Counted from the stretch's first letter, positions 31,982-42,413 are shown. The stretch: 64,000 nucleotides of DNA from Photobacterium sanguinicancri (GCF_024346675.1 NZ_AP024850.1:1178001-1242000); one strand, 5' to 3'. Made by a program: numbers and translations. Notes: generated from the letters alone by a model not told the origin.

Positions 31982-32737
31982 TTAGGCTGGTGTACCACTA
32001 TGGAATTTGAAGTCTGTATCGGCTGATGTGATGAGATCAGCTTCGATGCTGGCAAAGTATGCGATGCGCTCTGAAATGTCTTTGCCTGCAATTTGCTCTG
32101 CGAGTGTGAGATAGTCTTGATAGTGGCGCGCTTCCGATCGCAATAAAGAGATATAAAACTTCTCAATGTCTTTATCAAGGTGCGGCGCAAGTTTGGCAAA
32201 ACGTTCACACGAGCGAGCCTCGATGAAGGCGCCAATAATCAGCTTGTCGATCAGGGCATCAGGCTCGTAACTGGTAACGTGCTTGATAAGCCCTTTAGCA
32301 TAACGACCCGCATCGATCAGTTCATAGCTAACGCCTTTCTTTTCCATTAGCTCTAACACCTGATAGAAGTGGTGCAGCTCTTCTTTGATCAGCAATACCA
32401 TCTTATCAATCAAATCTTGGCTGTAAGCACAGTCTGCGCGTGGCGTTATTTGTTTTGACGCGTTGCTTTTACCTCGAAGAGACTCAAGCGTCCCTGTCTT
32501 TTTATACGCTAAGGCCTCGTAGGGTTTCACCCATTCCGCCAGCTGTTGTGCACTTTCTTTATCGACTGCATATTTACGAATAAGAAAGATTGCACTTTGC
32601 GCGGCTTTTAATTCGCACAACATGTGGTCACGCAAAATAACGGAAAGGTTCTCTGGCTTGCGAGCTTCATTAATCCATTCGTCTGGCGTAGAGGCTTTAA
32701 GAAACTGGTTTATTGGCGCTAATAGTTCTGAAATCAT
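31982..32737 (-). CDS. miaE: tRNA-(ms2io6A)37 hydroxylase MiaE
   Basis: Carboxylate-bridged diiron monooxygenase that hydroxylates the isopentenyl group of ms2i6A37 in tRNA. It has 251 residues with ferritin-like helices carrying the metal ligands: the Glu in MLCELKAAQ, the EELHHF motif, EARSCERF and SEARHYQDY. Length and motifs match the Salmonella and Pseudomonas enzymes. Confidence 0.95.
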   Translation of the reverse strand: MISELLAPINQFLKASTPDEWINEARKPENLSVILRDHMLCELKAAQSAIFLIRKYAVDKESAQQLAEWVKPYEALAYKKTGTLESLRGKSNASKQITPRADCAYSQDLIDKMVLLIKEELHHFYQVLELMEKKGVSYELIDAGRYAKGLIKHVTSYEPDALIDKLIIGAFIEARSCERFAKLAPHLDKDIEKFYISLLRSEARHYQDYLTLAEQIAGKDISERIAYFASIEADLITSADTDFKFHSGTPA

Positions 32738-32831
32738 GAGCTTTTATAAGAGGCTGATTGCTATATGAGGTTTCATCATATCATAGCGACGGAAGGAAAT
32801 AATAAGATGCAAAGTGTGAATTAGTGGCAAT

Positions 32832-32858
32832 AAAAAAGGCCGCTAAGCGACCTTTTTA
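32832..32858 (-). terminator. terminator after the 32877-33638 gene
   Basis: An A/T-flanked hairpin around CGCTAAGCG with AAAAAGG and CCTTTTT arms and one mismatch; T-run on the minus strand. Confidence 0.75.
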
Positions 32859-32876
32859 AAAGGGTAAGGAAGAGGG

Positions 32877-33638
32877 TTACCACTTCTTTTTTGGCTGGAA
32901 CAATACGTCGAGATCATCTTGATCTTTATTTAGCATGTCTTGGCGCTCTTGCTCTTGTGTTGCTGATTGACTGTTATCAATCTCATTCAGCATCATCTGC
33001 AATTTTTCTCGTGCTTGGTTAGCGTAGTTATCGTTTTTACTCGCTAGCACATCAATGCCTTTTTTCAGTAGCTGTTTCGCAGTACCCAATTGACGTTTCA
33101 TGCGTGCATCGTTGGCGCGTTTTACTACGTTTTCAATATTAATACGCAGCTGAATACCTTCAAGACGCGCATTTTCTGCTACAAAAGCTTGTGTCGCAAA
33201 GCGGCCCTTGCTGTGTTCGTTCTTCACTACTGTCTTCAAGCGCTTCACTAATTGCAGCATGCCTAACGCTTGCTTATCTGTCGTTGGCGTTTTGAATGGT
33301 GCTACATCAGCATTAGAGTAGTTTTGTTGAAGATGTTGTATTTGCTGAGTGACATTAGTGATACGTGAAGGGAGTGATTTATCTGAAGTATCGGCTTCAT
33401 GCATACTTTGCAAAGCGTACATAATCCGTTGGTTCAAACAAACCAGTAGCTCTTTGCTATATGGCATATGATGAGCATTACCGATTAAGTCTTCGGTCGC
33501 ATCAATAATGGCAATATGCTTGGCAAGCTCTTGGTGTTTTGCACTTTCAACACGTTGGCGATACTGAATGATGATGTTATACCCAACGATCAAAATCAGT
33601 AATAAGGAAACCAAGCCTATTACTAAAGGTAAGCTCAT
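32877..33638 (-). CDS. inner-membrane-anchored coiled-coil protein, unknown function
   Basis: I do not recognise a named family. One N-terminal membrane segment (LPLVIGLVSLLLILIVGYNIII) is followed by a largely helical, charged region that probably faces the cytosol or periplasm, and a Gln/Asp/Lys-rich C-terminus ending LDVLFQPKKKW. The middle resembles a tetratricopeptide-like helical repeat region (KRQLGTAKQLLKKGIDVLAS). The ATG at 33638 is chosen because a weak ribosome-binding site precedes it. An ATG at 33662 is the alternative. Confidence 0.6.
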   Translation of the reverse strand: MSLPLVIGLVSLLLILIVGYNIIIQYRQRVESAKHQELAKHIAIIDATEDLIGNAHHMPYSKELLVCLNQRIMYALQSMHEADTSDKSLPSRITNVTQQIQHLQQNYSNADVAPFKTPTTDKQALGMLQLVKRLKTVVKNEHSKGRFATQAFVAENARLEGIQLRINIENVVKRANDARMKRQLGTAKQLLKKGIDVLASKNDNYANQAREKLQMMLNEIDNSQSATQEQERQDMLNKDQDDLDVLFQPKKKW

Positions 33639-33931
33639 AAGATAATCAGTTTTCCGTTGCATTTATCATAAGGCTATAAGATACACCAAGTGGCAGTATG
33701 GTGATAGCGAGAAGCCTAAAAATGCGCGGTTTATATAACTAATTTAGGCTTTTTGGAAGTTGATCTATTGTGCCTGAAGATGAATGGTCGATTGGATGAA
33801 ATTTTTGGGATGAATGACTTAATGATTTTTTACAAAAAGCACTATGTCAAATTACCAAAAGCTATAAGAAATGCTATGAAAACGTAACGAAACGATATAT
33901 AACAATACGAAATGCATGGTTGCACTGATAA

Positions 33932-34936
<1,005 letters not shown>

Positions 34937-34958
34937 ACTCCAGAGTCTGAAGAGCCAG

Positions 34959-34991
34959 AGGCTACTCACTATATAGTGCGTAGCCTTTTTT
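34959..34991 (+). terminator. terminator after cysB
   Basis: A long hairpin (AGGCTAC with GTAGCCT, and inner CACTATATAGTG) is followed by five T residues. Confidence 0.92.
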
Positions 34992-35047
34992 ATTTCCATG
35001 GTTCAGGTAGACTATGCGCCCGGTGTTTTCCTCTAAAGAATTGCTTT

Positions 35048-36253
35048 ATGCCTAGCTACTCCTCTTTGCTTCAACAGCTTGATACGGCGCTATCAAATAC
35101 ACGTACATTCTGGCAATTTATGCCATTTGCTGAAACAGAGTTAGCTTGGCAGCAATCTCACCCTGAGTTATGTCAATGGCTAATGTCGCTTAATGATGAG
35201 CAAATAGAGGCTCTGACACAAGATCCCATCGCTTTGGCGAACGCATTAGTACCTTGGATCCCACAAGCGCATCAATTGATCTCTGTGTCAGAAACCCACC
35301 CTTTAACGGTTAGAACCACAACAGCGCTGCCGAAAGGGCTTGATGTCGGTATTCCAGGTCGGAAGTGGACGCAAATTACCGCTTTCAATGCTGTGCTGCC
35401 ACAGCATAATCTGCCTTGGTTAGAATGGTGTGCAGGTAAAGGCCATCTTGGTCGAGTGTTAGCAACGTCGCATCACACCCCTGTGGTGAGCCTAGAGTGG
35501 CAAGAGCAGTTATGTATTGATGGTGCAGCTGCTGTGAAGCAATTGGGTTTACCCATTTCATTTGTTCAAGGTGATGCTTTTTCGAGTGAGAGTGAACAGT
35601 ATATTGAGGCAGAGCAGCATGCTGTTGCGCTTCATGCTTGCGGTGATTTACATGTATCGCTATTACAGCGAGTCGCTAATAAACAAGGCCGCGCGGTTAG
35701 CGTTTCACCGTGCTGCTATCACTTAATCCGTGATAAGTATTACCAAGCGTTATCGAAAATCGCTAAATGCAGTGATATCGAACTATCAAAACATGATCTC
35801 CGTTTGCCGCTACAAGAAACAGTTACAGCTGGACAGCGGGTACGCCGTCAACGATTTGTTGAAGTGAGCTATCGGCTAGGATTTGATTCATTACAGCGTC
35901 ATGTATTAGGTAGTAATACGTATTTGCCTGTACCTAATATTCAAAAAGCATTATTGAATGAAGGTTTTATGGCATTTTGTATATGGGCTGCAGAAAAGAA
36001 AGGCGTGACTTTACCAAGTAATATCGATTTTAGTCATTGGCAAGCAGAAGGTGAGCAACGCTTCGCCAGCGTAGAACGTATGGAGTTAGTTCGTCAGCTA
36101 TTTCGCCGCCCACTTGAGATGTGGCTGGTTTATGATCGTGCCTGTTTTATGGAGGAAGCTGGTTATCAAGTTAATGTAGGTACATTTTGTGATAAACCGA
36201 CAACGCCGCGTAATTTATTGATTCATGCTGAGTATTTACGTTCAAAGGGCTGA
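35048..36253 (+). CDS. SAM-dependent methyltransferase (SPCCYH type)
   Basis: A cytosolic protein of about 401 residues with a Rossmann-type methyltransferase domain. The SAM site is EWCAGKGHLGRVLA, then ALHACGDLHVSLL and the diagnostic SVSPCCYHLI. The SPCCYH motif is found in a family annotated as Methyltransf_32, related to proteins with a glutathione S-transferase C-terminal-like region. The substrate is unknown. The start is the ATG at 35048. Its 3' end overlaps the convergent TauE/SafE gene by 12 bp. Confidence 0.8.
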   Translation: MPSYSSLLQQLDTALSNTRTFWQFMPFAETELAWQQSHPELCQWLMSLNDEQIEALTQDPIALANALVPWIPQAHQLISVSETHPLTVRTTTALPKGLDVGIPGRKWTQITAFNAVLPQHNLPWLEWCAGKGHLGRVLATSHHTPVVSLEWQEQLCIDGAAAVKQLGLPISFVQGDAFSSESEQYIEAEQHAVALHACGDLHVSLLQRVANKQGRAVSVSPCCYHLIRDKYYQALSKIAKCSDIELSKHDLRLPLQETVTAGQRVRRQRFVEVSYRLGFDSLQRHVLGSNTYLPVPNIQKALLNEGFMAFCIWAAEKKGVTLPSNIDFSHWQAEGEQRFASVERMELVRQLFRRPLEMWLVYDRACFMEEAGYQVNVGTFCDKPTTPRNLLIHAEYLRSKG

Positions 36254-36952
36254 ATAGATTGCGACTGCGCCTGAAAGGGAGCACATGACTAAAGAAATGG
36301 TACGAATGGTTTGTTTATCGATTTTATCAACGTAAACCATCGCGCACTTATAACCGAGATAAGAGGCGGGAATAAATGGCAGTGATAAGTACAGGTGATG
36401 TAGGCTCATATGGCCAACCGGCACTTGAACTATCAAAGACAGTAGACTGCTGACTACAAAGAATGCGGAGAGGTTAGCTCGGATCAAATTGGCTTCTTGG
36501 TGCTGAAGTAGTAGCGCCATCGGTGGTCCGCCAATACCTGAACTGGTACCAAATAGGCCCGAAAAAAAACCAGCAATGGCGAGGCGCGTACTGTTAGGCT
36601 GAATACGGATTGGTAACAAGCTAATGATCACTGCAAGAATAACAATCCCACCAATCCATAACGATAAGACTTTTGGTTCAACAAAGTAGAGTAATGCACC
36701 ACCGGCGATTGAACCTGGAATTCGTCCTATAAACGCCATCCATAACCCGTCTAACGAAATGTTTGCTTTAAACTTATAGGCATTCACTAAAGATAAGAAT
36801 AAGGCGGTAAGGGTAATAGGGGCGGGGACATAGTCAGGTGAGATTTGAAATAGAATAGGGGCGGTAATAATCGCTAAACCAAAACCAATAGAGCTTTGCA
36901 CAAACGACCCAATAAAAATCATGGTCAAGGCGAGTAACAGGCTGGTATCCAT
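36242..36952 (-). CDS. TauE/SafE family anion permease
   Basis: The 236-residue protein has about seven or eight hydrophobic segments and the family signature at the N-terminus (GSFVQSSIGFGLAIITAPIL), repeated in the second half as SGLFGTSSGIGGPPMALLL. Family members export sulfite, sulfoacetate or related organosulfur anions. It lies near cysB, which hints at sulfur metabolism, but it is convergent to the methyltransferase gene and separate from cysB. Confidence 0.85.
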   Translation of the reverse strand: MDTSLLLALTMIFIGSFVQSSIGFGLAIITAPILFQISPDYVPAPITLTALFLSLVNAYKFKANISLDGLWMAFIGRIPGSIAGGALLYFVEPKVLSLWIGGIVILAVIISLLPIRIQPNSTRLAIAGFFSGLFGTSSGIGGPPMALLLQHQEANLIRANLSAFFVVSSLLSLIVQVPVGHMSLHHLYLSLPFIPASYLGYKCAMVYVDKIDKQTIRTISLVMCSLSGAVAIYSAL

Positions 36953-37008
36953 TTCAAATCCTACTCATAAGCACGCAAAAAGCACGATAGTACAGTGTGA
37001 CATTCGAT

Positions 37009-37034
37009 AAAAGAAAAGGCTCTAAAGAGCCTTT
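37009..37034 (-). terminator. terminator after the GGDEF-EAL gene
   Basis: An 8-bp stem (37015-37022 with 37027-37034) and a T-rich run on the minus strand overlap nothing else and lie just after the stop at 37038. Confidence 0.85.
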
Positions 37035-37037
37035 AGA

Positions 37038-39011
37038 CTAAAGCATGATTCGTTTAATTGGAACGGCATTTAAGAGGCTGAAGTTTCGCGCTTCCAGTTC
37101 ATGCGGTGGCATAGGTCTCCCTAAATAGTAACCCTGACAGTAATCGAAGTTACAGTTTTGCAGGTACTCTAGCTGAGATATGGTTTCAACCCCTTCAGCA
37201 ACAACCTTTAAATCTAACTTTTCACAGATAGCCTGCGTTGCTTCAATAATGGCTTGGCTGCCTTTGTGTTCACCTTGAACAAAACTGCGGTCAAGTTTTA
37301 CTGTGCTGATCGGTAGATCTTGCAGTTGGGAAAGTGATGAATAGCCTGTGCCAAAATCATCAAGATGAAGCTCGATCCCCAGTGCATCAAGATCTTCTAA
37401 GCATTGCTTAGCATCGTCATATTCTTGCAGCATGGTAGACTCTGTGAGCTCTAATGCCAACGATGATGGTTCAAGTTGATACAGTTCCAGCATTTCGGCA
37501 ACATTGCCTGCTAGGCTGGCTTGCAGTTGAGCGCGTGATAAATTGACACTAATGATGAACTTGCGTTGGTATTTTTTCTGCCATGCAGCTAGCTGTTTGC
37601 AAGCGCTTTCTAAAATCCACCGTCCCATCGGAACAATTTGGCCAGTTTCTTCTGCTAAAGGGATAAATTCGGCAGGTGATACTTGTCCTAATTCTTCATC
37701 GTGCCAGCGAATTAAGGCTTCAAATCCTTTTAGGTGGCGGCTTTTTAAATCAACTATCGGTTGGTAGTAGAGCTCAAAGGCTTCTTCTTCCATTGCCACG
37801 GTTAAGTGGTGGCGCAGGGTCATTTTTCGGTATAGCGCATCGGCCATTTCTGGTGAAAAATGATGGCTGCGATTACGTCCACGTAATTTTGCACGGTGCA
37901 TCGCCATATCAGCTTGTGTAACCAAGGTTTCAATGTCGATAGCATCGTCAGGGTAGTGGGTAATACCAATACTACAACCAATTGATAGTTCACCGACTTC
38001 TTTCAGATGGAAAGGTCGGTTGAGTACTGCGATTATCTCTTTTGCAAACAGGCTACTGTCCGTGATGAAACGGCGTTCCATTTGAATAATAAACTCATCG
38101 CCACCAAAGCGAGCCAATAAGCCTTTTTGCTGCAAAGTATCGTTTAAGCGAATTGCGATTGCGCGCAATAATTTATCACCAATAGCGTGGCCATAGGTGT
38201 CGTTAACCAGCTTGAATCCATCAATATCTAAAAAGAGTAAACTATAAGGTTGGCGATCATGATGGGATTTTTTTATAGCGTTAGTAATACCGCGCCGATT
38301 CAATAATCCGGTAAGGAAATCGTGTTCTGCGTTGTACTTAGCTTTACGTAATTTCTCTTTTTCAGGACTGATATTGGTAAGGTGCAACAACAGCTGTTGT
38401 TTATCTTGTAGCCATTTCCCCTCGATATCAAACCAAAGGTGCTGTTTACCTGTCCAACAAAGCTTTTGTCGGTGAATGACGCTGTTTGCTTGAGCCTCAG
38501 TCAACCAGGCATTTGCAAGTTGTCGGTCACCTAAAAAGTGCGCTAAATCTTGGAGTAGAGAACCAAATTCATGTGCGTACACATCGTTGGCACTGATTAA
38601 GTCGCCTTGGCACTCGAACAGTAGTGCAAGGTTTGAACATTCAGCAAAAGCGAGTTCACGACGTAACGTTGATTCATCGGCAATTACTTCGACTAACATC
38701 GCTGTTCTACCATCTTCTAATGTGAAGCCAGAGAAACAGCAAAGTGCTTTCTTTTGTTTTTGTTTAGGGTTGAAGTTCCACCATGTCTTTATATGTTCAC
38801 CCCGATGAAAATGCTGTTGGTATTCATCAAGAATCGCGTGGACAGCTTGTGACATATCCTTCGCTAAGTCACGGGAGACTAACTCCTCGATCGACGAAGA
38901 TTCCCATAATGGTAGTGAAGCCTGATTGGCCCAAATAATACGTTTATGATCAATGTCGAATATCCAGACTGGGGACTGAAGGCGATCAAAAAGAGAAAAA
39001 TGTTGGCTCAT
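37038..39011 (-). CDS. PAS-GGDEF-EAL cyclic di-GMP protein
   Basis: A 657-residue protein without membrane segments. A PAS-like sensory domain (about 1-110) and a second linker domain (about 115-220) precede a GGDEF domain with intact RFGGDEF (303-307) and an EAL domain with intact FEALIRW, LELTEST, HLDDFGTGYSSL, KLDRSF and AEGVET. Both synthesis and hydrolysis of cyclic di-GMP are chemically possible. No RxxD inhibitory site lies five residues before GGDEF. The ATG at 39011 is preferred to a TTG two codons upstream. Confidence 0.9.
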   Translation of the reverse strand: MSQHFSLFDRLQSPVWIFDIDHKRIIWANQASLPLWESSSIEELVSRDLAKDMSQAVHAILDEYQQHFHRGEHIKTWWNFNPKQKQKKALCCFSGFTLEDGRTAMLVEVIADESTLRRELAFAECSNLALLFECQGDLISANDVYAHEFGSLLQDLAHFLGDRQLANAWLTEAQANSVIHRQKLCWTGKQHLWFDIEGKWLQDKQQLLLHLTNISPEKEKLRKAKYNAEHDFLTGLLNRRGITNAIKKSHHDRQPYSLLFLDIDGFKLVNDTYGHAIGDKLLRAIAIRLNDTLQQKGLLARFGGDEFIIQMERRFITDSSLFAKEIIAVLNRPFHLKEVGELSIGCSIGITHYPDDAIDIETLVTQADMAMHRAKLRGRNRSHHFSPEMADALYRKMTLRHHLTVAMEEEAFELYYQPIVDLKSRHLKGFEALIRWHDEELGQVSPAEFIPLAEETGQIVPMGRWILESACKQLAAWQKKYQRKFIISVNLSRAQLQASLAGNVAEMLELYQLEPSSLALELTESTMLQEYDDAKQCLEDLDALGIELHLDDFGTGYSSLSQLQDLPISTVKLDRSFVQGEHKGSQAIIEATQAICEKLDLKVVAEGVETISQLEYLQNCNFDYCQGYYLGRPMPPHELEARNFSLLNAVPIKRIML

Positions 39012-39321
39012 TACCAAAGTTTATAATTAGTATCAAGGAATAAGACGTTCAGACTAGCCCAAAACACCTATTAACAATATGAATTTTATGAGGAATCGTG
39101 ATATCTGTTCATTAATTACAATATCGTAAAGGTTAATTCATTGATTCTTTAGAAGAATTGTTGGTGAGAATGTACCGAAAACGGTTGTTTTTGACTAGAA
39201 GGGTTAAGATGCTAATTAAATGCAATTTAAGCGTGCCACGCCTAAGGGGGGGGCTTTTAGGATGAAGGGTTTAATAAAAAGCCACTCTAACTTATCGAAG
39301 CTAAAGTGGCTATGCATTTAT
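39012..39321. other. intergenic region GGDEF-EAL gene / tyrP
   Basis: About 310 bp. It contains the promoter of the GGDEF-EAL gene and, on the minus strand, a hairpin AGCCACT (39280-39286) with AGTGGCT (39305-39311) followed by a T-run, which is the likely tyrP terminator. A run of eight G residues lies near 39246. No ORF is convincing. Confidence 0.5.
39274..39311 (-). terminator. terminator after tyrP
   Basis: Stem 39280-39286 with 39305-39311, extended internally, followed by TTTTTATT on the minus strand, 11 bp after the tyrP stop. Confidence 0.8.
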
Positions 39322-40539
39322 TTATCCGACTGCTGGAATAACGCCTGCCATTTGGAGAAATTGAGCACTGATAATAATGATACCGCTCAGGGTAACGGCA
39401 GCAAGAGCAGGCTTACCACCGCGAACTTGGTAGCCGTTTAAGTCTTCATCCATTTCATGATGTTTTTTACGTTGTGCATTGACCATAGCAACGGGCAAGA
39501 ACAGTGCTAATACAACCAGTGCAATCGCAGCATAACCGAGTGCCATAATAAAGCCTTGTGGGTAGAACAAGGCGAAGCATAGTGGTGGAACAAAGGTAAT
39601 CAATGCGGTTTGCACTCGTCCGCCCACTTTATCACCACGGTTGAAGCTGTCTGATAGAAAATCAAAGAGCCCTAAGCTAACGCCTAGGAATGACGTCGCT
39701 AAGGCAAGATCAGCAAAGATTGAAACAGATTGGCTCACCATAGGGTTATGGAGCATGTCGCTAAGGCTGCTGATGAACATACCAAGGTTAGAGCTACTCA
39801 TGAGATCAGGTTGGCTTAAAACGCCTTGGCTAGCGATTTGCCATAAAATGTATACTGTTAGCGGGACTGCAGAACCAATCACCATCACCTTTCGGAGCGA
39901 GCGAATATCAATGCCTACGTAGCGCACAATTGAAGGAATACTACCGTGAAAGCCAAATGAGGTAAAAACGACAGGCAGTGCTGAAATGACTAACCCTTTC
40001 TCTAACGGCATATTAATAAGGTGATCACCTTGTACATGTGGAACAAGCAGACCGAGCATTGTCGCCAAAGCCACAATTTTTAAGCTAAATAATATGCGGT
40101 TAATTATATCGACAGAGTGTGTACCAATCGATACCACTGCAGCAATTACCACGGTAAAGCCAATCGTACCGACTTGAGGTGCGACATCCAGATCAAACCA
40201 ATGAACAAGTTTGTCGTTCATTTGCGCACCACCACCTGCTATGTAGGCTGCACACAGTGCGTAAAATAGAAATAGCATTGCAAAACTAGCAATCACTTGC
40301 CCTTTACGGCCGAGTAGGTCACGCGCGAGTGTATGTAAGGTTGCACTAGGACTTGCATATTGATGAACCTCTAGCATCAATAGCGCGGTGTAGGTCATTA
40401 GTGCCCAAATGCCCACCATAATCATAATTGCAGTAGAAAAGCCTAATCCCGCAGAAGCAAGGGGGAGGGCAAGCATGCCTGCGCCAATCGTGGTGCCAGC
40501 AATAATAAGCATACTGCCAAAGGTTTTGTTCATTGTCAT
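39322..40539 (-). CDS. tyrP: aromatic amino acid permease, TyrP-like
   Basis: Inner-membrane proton symporter of the HAAAP family, 405 residues, with about 11 membrane segments. IIAGTTIGAGMLALPLA at the N-terminus, PVVFTSFGFHGSIPSIVRY and ATSFLGVSLGLFDFL follow E. coli TyrP closely, so tyrosine is the likely substrate, though Mtr-like tryptophan transport is not excluded. It starts at ATG 40539 or 40533. Two TyrR-type boxes lie upstream. Confidence 0.9.
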   Translation of the reverse strand: MTMNKTFGSMLIIAGTTIGAGMLALPLASAGLGFSTAIMIMVGIWALMTYTALLMLEVHQYASPSATLHTLARDLLGRKGQVIASFAMLFLFYALCAAYIAGGGAQMNDKLVHWFDLDVAPQVGTIGFTVVIAAVVSIGTHSVDIINRILFSLKIVALATMLGLLVPHVQGDHLINMPLEKGLVISALPVVFTSFGFHGSIPSIVRYVGIDIRSLRKVMVIGSAVPLTVYILWQIASQGVLSQPDLMSSSNLGMFISSLSDMLHNPMVSQSVSIFADLALATSFLGVSLGLFDFLSDSFNRGDKVGGRVQTALITFVPPLCFALFYPQGFIMALGYAAIALVVLALFLPVAMVNAQRKKHHEMDEDLNGYQVRGGKPALAAVTLSGIIIISAQFLQMAGVIPAVG

Positions 40540-40657
40540 TAGAGGGTCGCTCCCGAAAGTTATCTTGGCGATTTAACGTTTTAGTTATTTGCTAAATCAG
40601 TAGGTTGTCACGAGCTTTGCTGCATCGTGATAGCTTTGGGATGGCCACAGTAGAGTG

Positions 40658-40675
40658 TGTAATTTAATCTTTACA
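40658..40675. promoter_or_regulatory. TyrR box 1 upstream of tyrP
   Basis: The sequence TGTAATTTAATCTTTACA matches the TyrR consensus TGTAAA-N6-TTTACA with one difference. It is 119 bp from the tyrP start. Confidence 0.75.
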
Positions 40676-40843
40676 CTTTCTGTTCTACTGCGGCTAGCGA
40701 TAGTAAGTTGGCTGGTGGCGTGTTATCACAGTTTTGACTCTTTCATTGCTATTATTATTGGTATTCCAGTGTTTGACTAGAATATCTTGGCTGAAAGCTA
40801 CCTTAAAGCTAGCGAGCTAAACTGTCAACGGTGAATTACTCAG

Positions 40844-40861
40844 TGTAAAGCAATCTTTACG
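40844..40861. promoter_or_regulatory. TyrR box 2 upstream of tyrP
   Basis: The sequence TGTAAAGCAATCTTTACG differs from the TyrR consensus at one end base. It lies 15 bp upstream of a minus-strand TTGACA (40828-40823), a possible -35 for tyrP, which is the position used for TyrR activation in E. coli. Confidence 0.7.
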
Positions 40862-41073
40862 GTTTATTTTGGGGGGATTCACTCAGTTTGGTATTTGACC
40901 TTTTATCTACTTTTTATCGCTATAGAGTGTTAGCGTTAGGTTTGATTATTTTTCAGTAGGTTGAGGCGTAGGCAAGCGACATAGAGCAAGCTAAGATACT
41001 CAATGAGCGTGGACTAACGGCGATGGCCGTTTGTTCTATGAATTAGAGATCACACAAGTGTAAAGGTGAACAG

Positions 41074-42297
41074 ATGCTACACATCGCAATGATCAGTACA
41101 GGGGAAGAAGTGTTGCATGGCGACATCGTTGATACCAATGCTGCTTGGCTTTCTCGTTTGTTATTCGAGCAAGGGTTTGCTATGACTCGTAGAATAACTG
41201 TTGGTGATCAACTAGAGGTGTTGGCTGAAGAGTTAGTGAGTACGAGTTTACGTAACGACATTGTGATTGTGAATGGTGGGTTAGGGCCAACAACGGATGA
41301 TTTGACTGCCCAAGCAGCTGCGGTTGCTGCCAACCTTGGCTTGGAGCAATCAGACTACTGGGTCGAACAGATGCTGTTGAAGTATCAAAAACTCGGTCGT
41401 GAGATGCCTCAATCAAACCTTAAGCAAGCCATGTTACCTGAAGGTGCCGAACTACTTGAAAACCCAGTTGGGACGGCGTGTGGCTTTGCGATGAAGCTCA
41501 ATAGAGCTATTTTGTATTTTACTCCTGGTGTGCCGAGTGAGTTCAAGCAAATGATCCATGATGAAATTTTGCCAAGAATGAAGCAGCAATACCCTGAAAA
41601 TACTGCGTTGCGTTGTCATCGTTTCCATACCTTTGGTTTATCTGAATCGGGTATAGGTGAGAGTTTAACTGCACTGAGTTTGCCTCAAGGATGTGAAATC
41701 GGTTATCGCTCGTCATTGCCGTTTATTGAAGTGAAGTTATTTGCAGAGAAAGCGCACCAGCAAGCACAGCACTTTCATCAGCAAATGATAGATGTGCTGG
41801 CTGATCATGTGGTATCGGTTGAACAGTCTCTGATAGAGAATATTGGCCAGCGTCTAGCTGCGGATAAGCTGACACTCACTGTGGCAGAGCAGTTTACCAG
41901 TGGTTATGTGACAAACTGGATGCAAGAAACGCCAGAGTCTCGTGCCCAGTGTCAGCAAGGTTGGGTATTGGCTGGTCAAGTTGATGAGAGTAATAGTGAT
42001 CAGCTTGCTGCGGTGTTAGCGATGGCGTCAGGAGCACGTGAACGTAGCCAAACGAATGTCGCTCTAGCTTCTGGTATGTGTATCGATGGCAGTGTGGCTA
42101 TTGCACTGGCGACCCCACAAGGTGACTGGGCACAAACCGTGAAAACGAAACGAGAATATAGCCATAATGCACATCGCACTATGATTGCGACTGTAATGCT
42201 AGACATGCTGCGCCGTTGGCTGGAACATAAAGATGTACTGGGTGAGTATGGTTCGTTGGAGCGAACGGGTGAGATCTTTCTTGCTGCGCATCATTAA
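41074..42297 (+). CDS. CinA-like protein (YfaY type) with atypical deamidase domain
   Basis: The 407-residue protein joins an N-terminal MoCF/COG1058 domain (ADP-ribose-type pyrophosphatase in CinA; VNGGLGPTTDDLTAQA and FTPGVPSEF intact) to a C-terminal PncC domain. In active PncC enzymes (NMN deamidase) the catalytic Ser lies in AESCTGG; here the equivalent reads AEQFTSG. E. coli YfaY, a similar two-domain protein, is reported to lack deamidase activity. So this is probably a pyrophosphatase-type protein. It starts with ATG 41074. Confidence 0.85.
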   Translation: MLHIAMISTGEEVLHGDIVDTNAAWLSRLLFEQGFAMTRRITVGDQLEVLAEELVSTSLRNDIVIVNGGLGPTTDDLTAQAAAVAANLGLEQSDYWVEQMLLKYQKLGREMPQSNLKQAMLPEGAELLENPVGTACGFAMKLNRAILYFTPGVPSEFKQMIHDEILPRMKQQYPENTALRCHRFHTFGLSESGIGESLTALSLPQGCEIGYRSSLPFIEVKLFAEKAHQQAQHFHQQMIDVLADHVVSVEQSLIENIGQRLAADKLTLTVAEQFTSGYVTNWMQETPESRAQCQQGWVLAGQVDESNSDQLAAVLAMASGARERSQTNVALASGMCIDGSVAIALATPQGDWAQTVKTKREYSHNAHRTMIATVMLDMLRRWLEHKDVLGEYGSLERTGEIFLAAHH

Positions 42298-42378
42298 ATA
42301 ACCACGATTTTCGTGGATGAATCAGTGGCAAAGAAGTGGTGTTGGTTCTAGTGAAGTAAGGGGGATGAGAGGTTAATG

Positions 42379-42413
42379 AAATAGCTAACCTTGAAATACA
42401 ATGTTAGCTATTT
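42379..42413. terminator. inverted repeat between cinA-like gene and yfaE
   Basis: An exact 11-bp stem AAATAGCTAAC (42379-42389) with GTTAGCTATTT (42403-42413), 13-nt loop. It covers the yfaE stop codon. T-runs are short on both strands, so termination is likely but modest. Confidence 0.6.

Larger units (their letters stand above)
40540..41073. other. 534-bp divergent control region tyrP / cinA-like gene
   Basis: Apart from the two TyrR boxes I see no ORF. The long distance between box 2 and the tyrP start implies either a leader of about 250 nt or more than one promoter. Confidence 0.45.
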
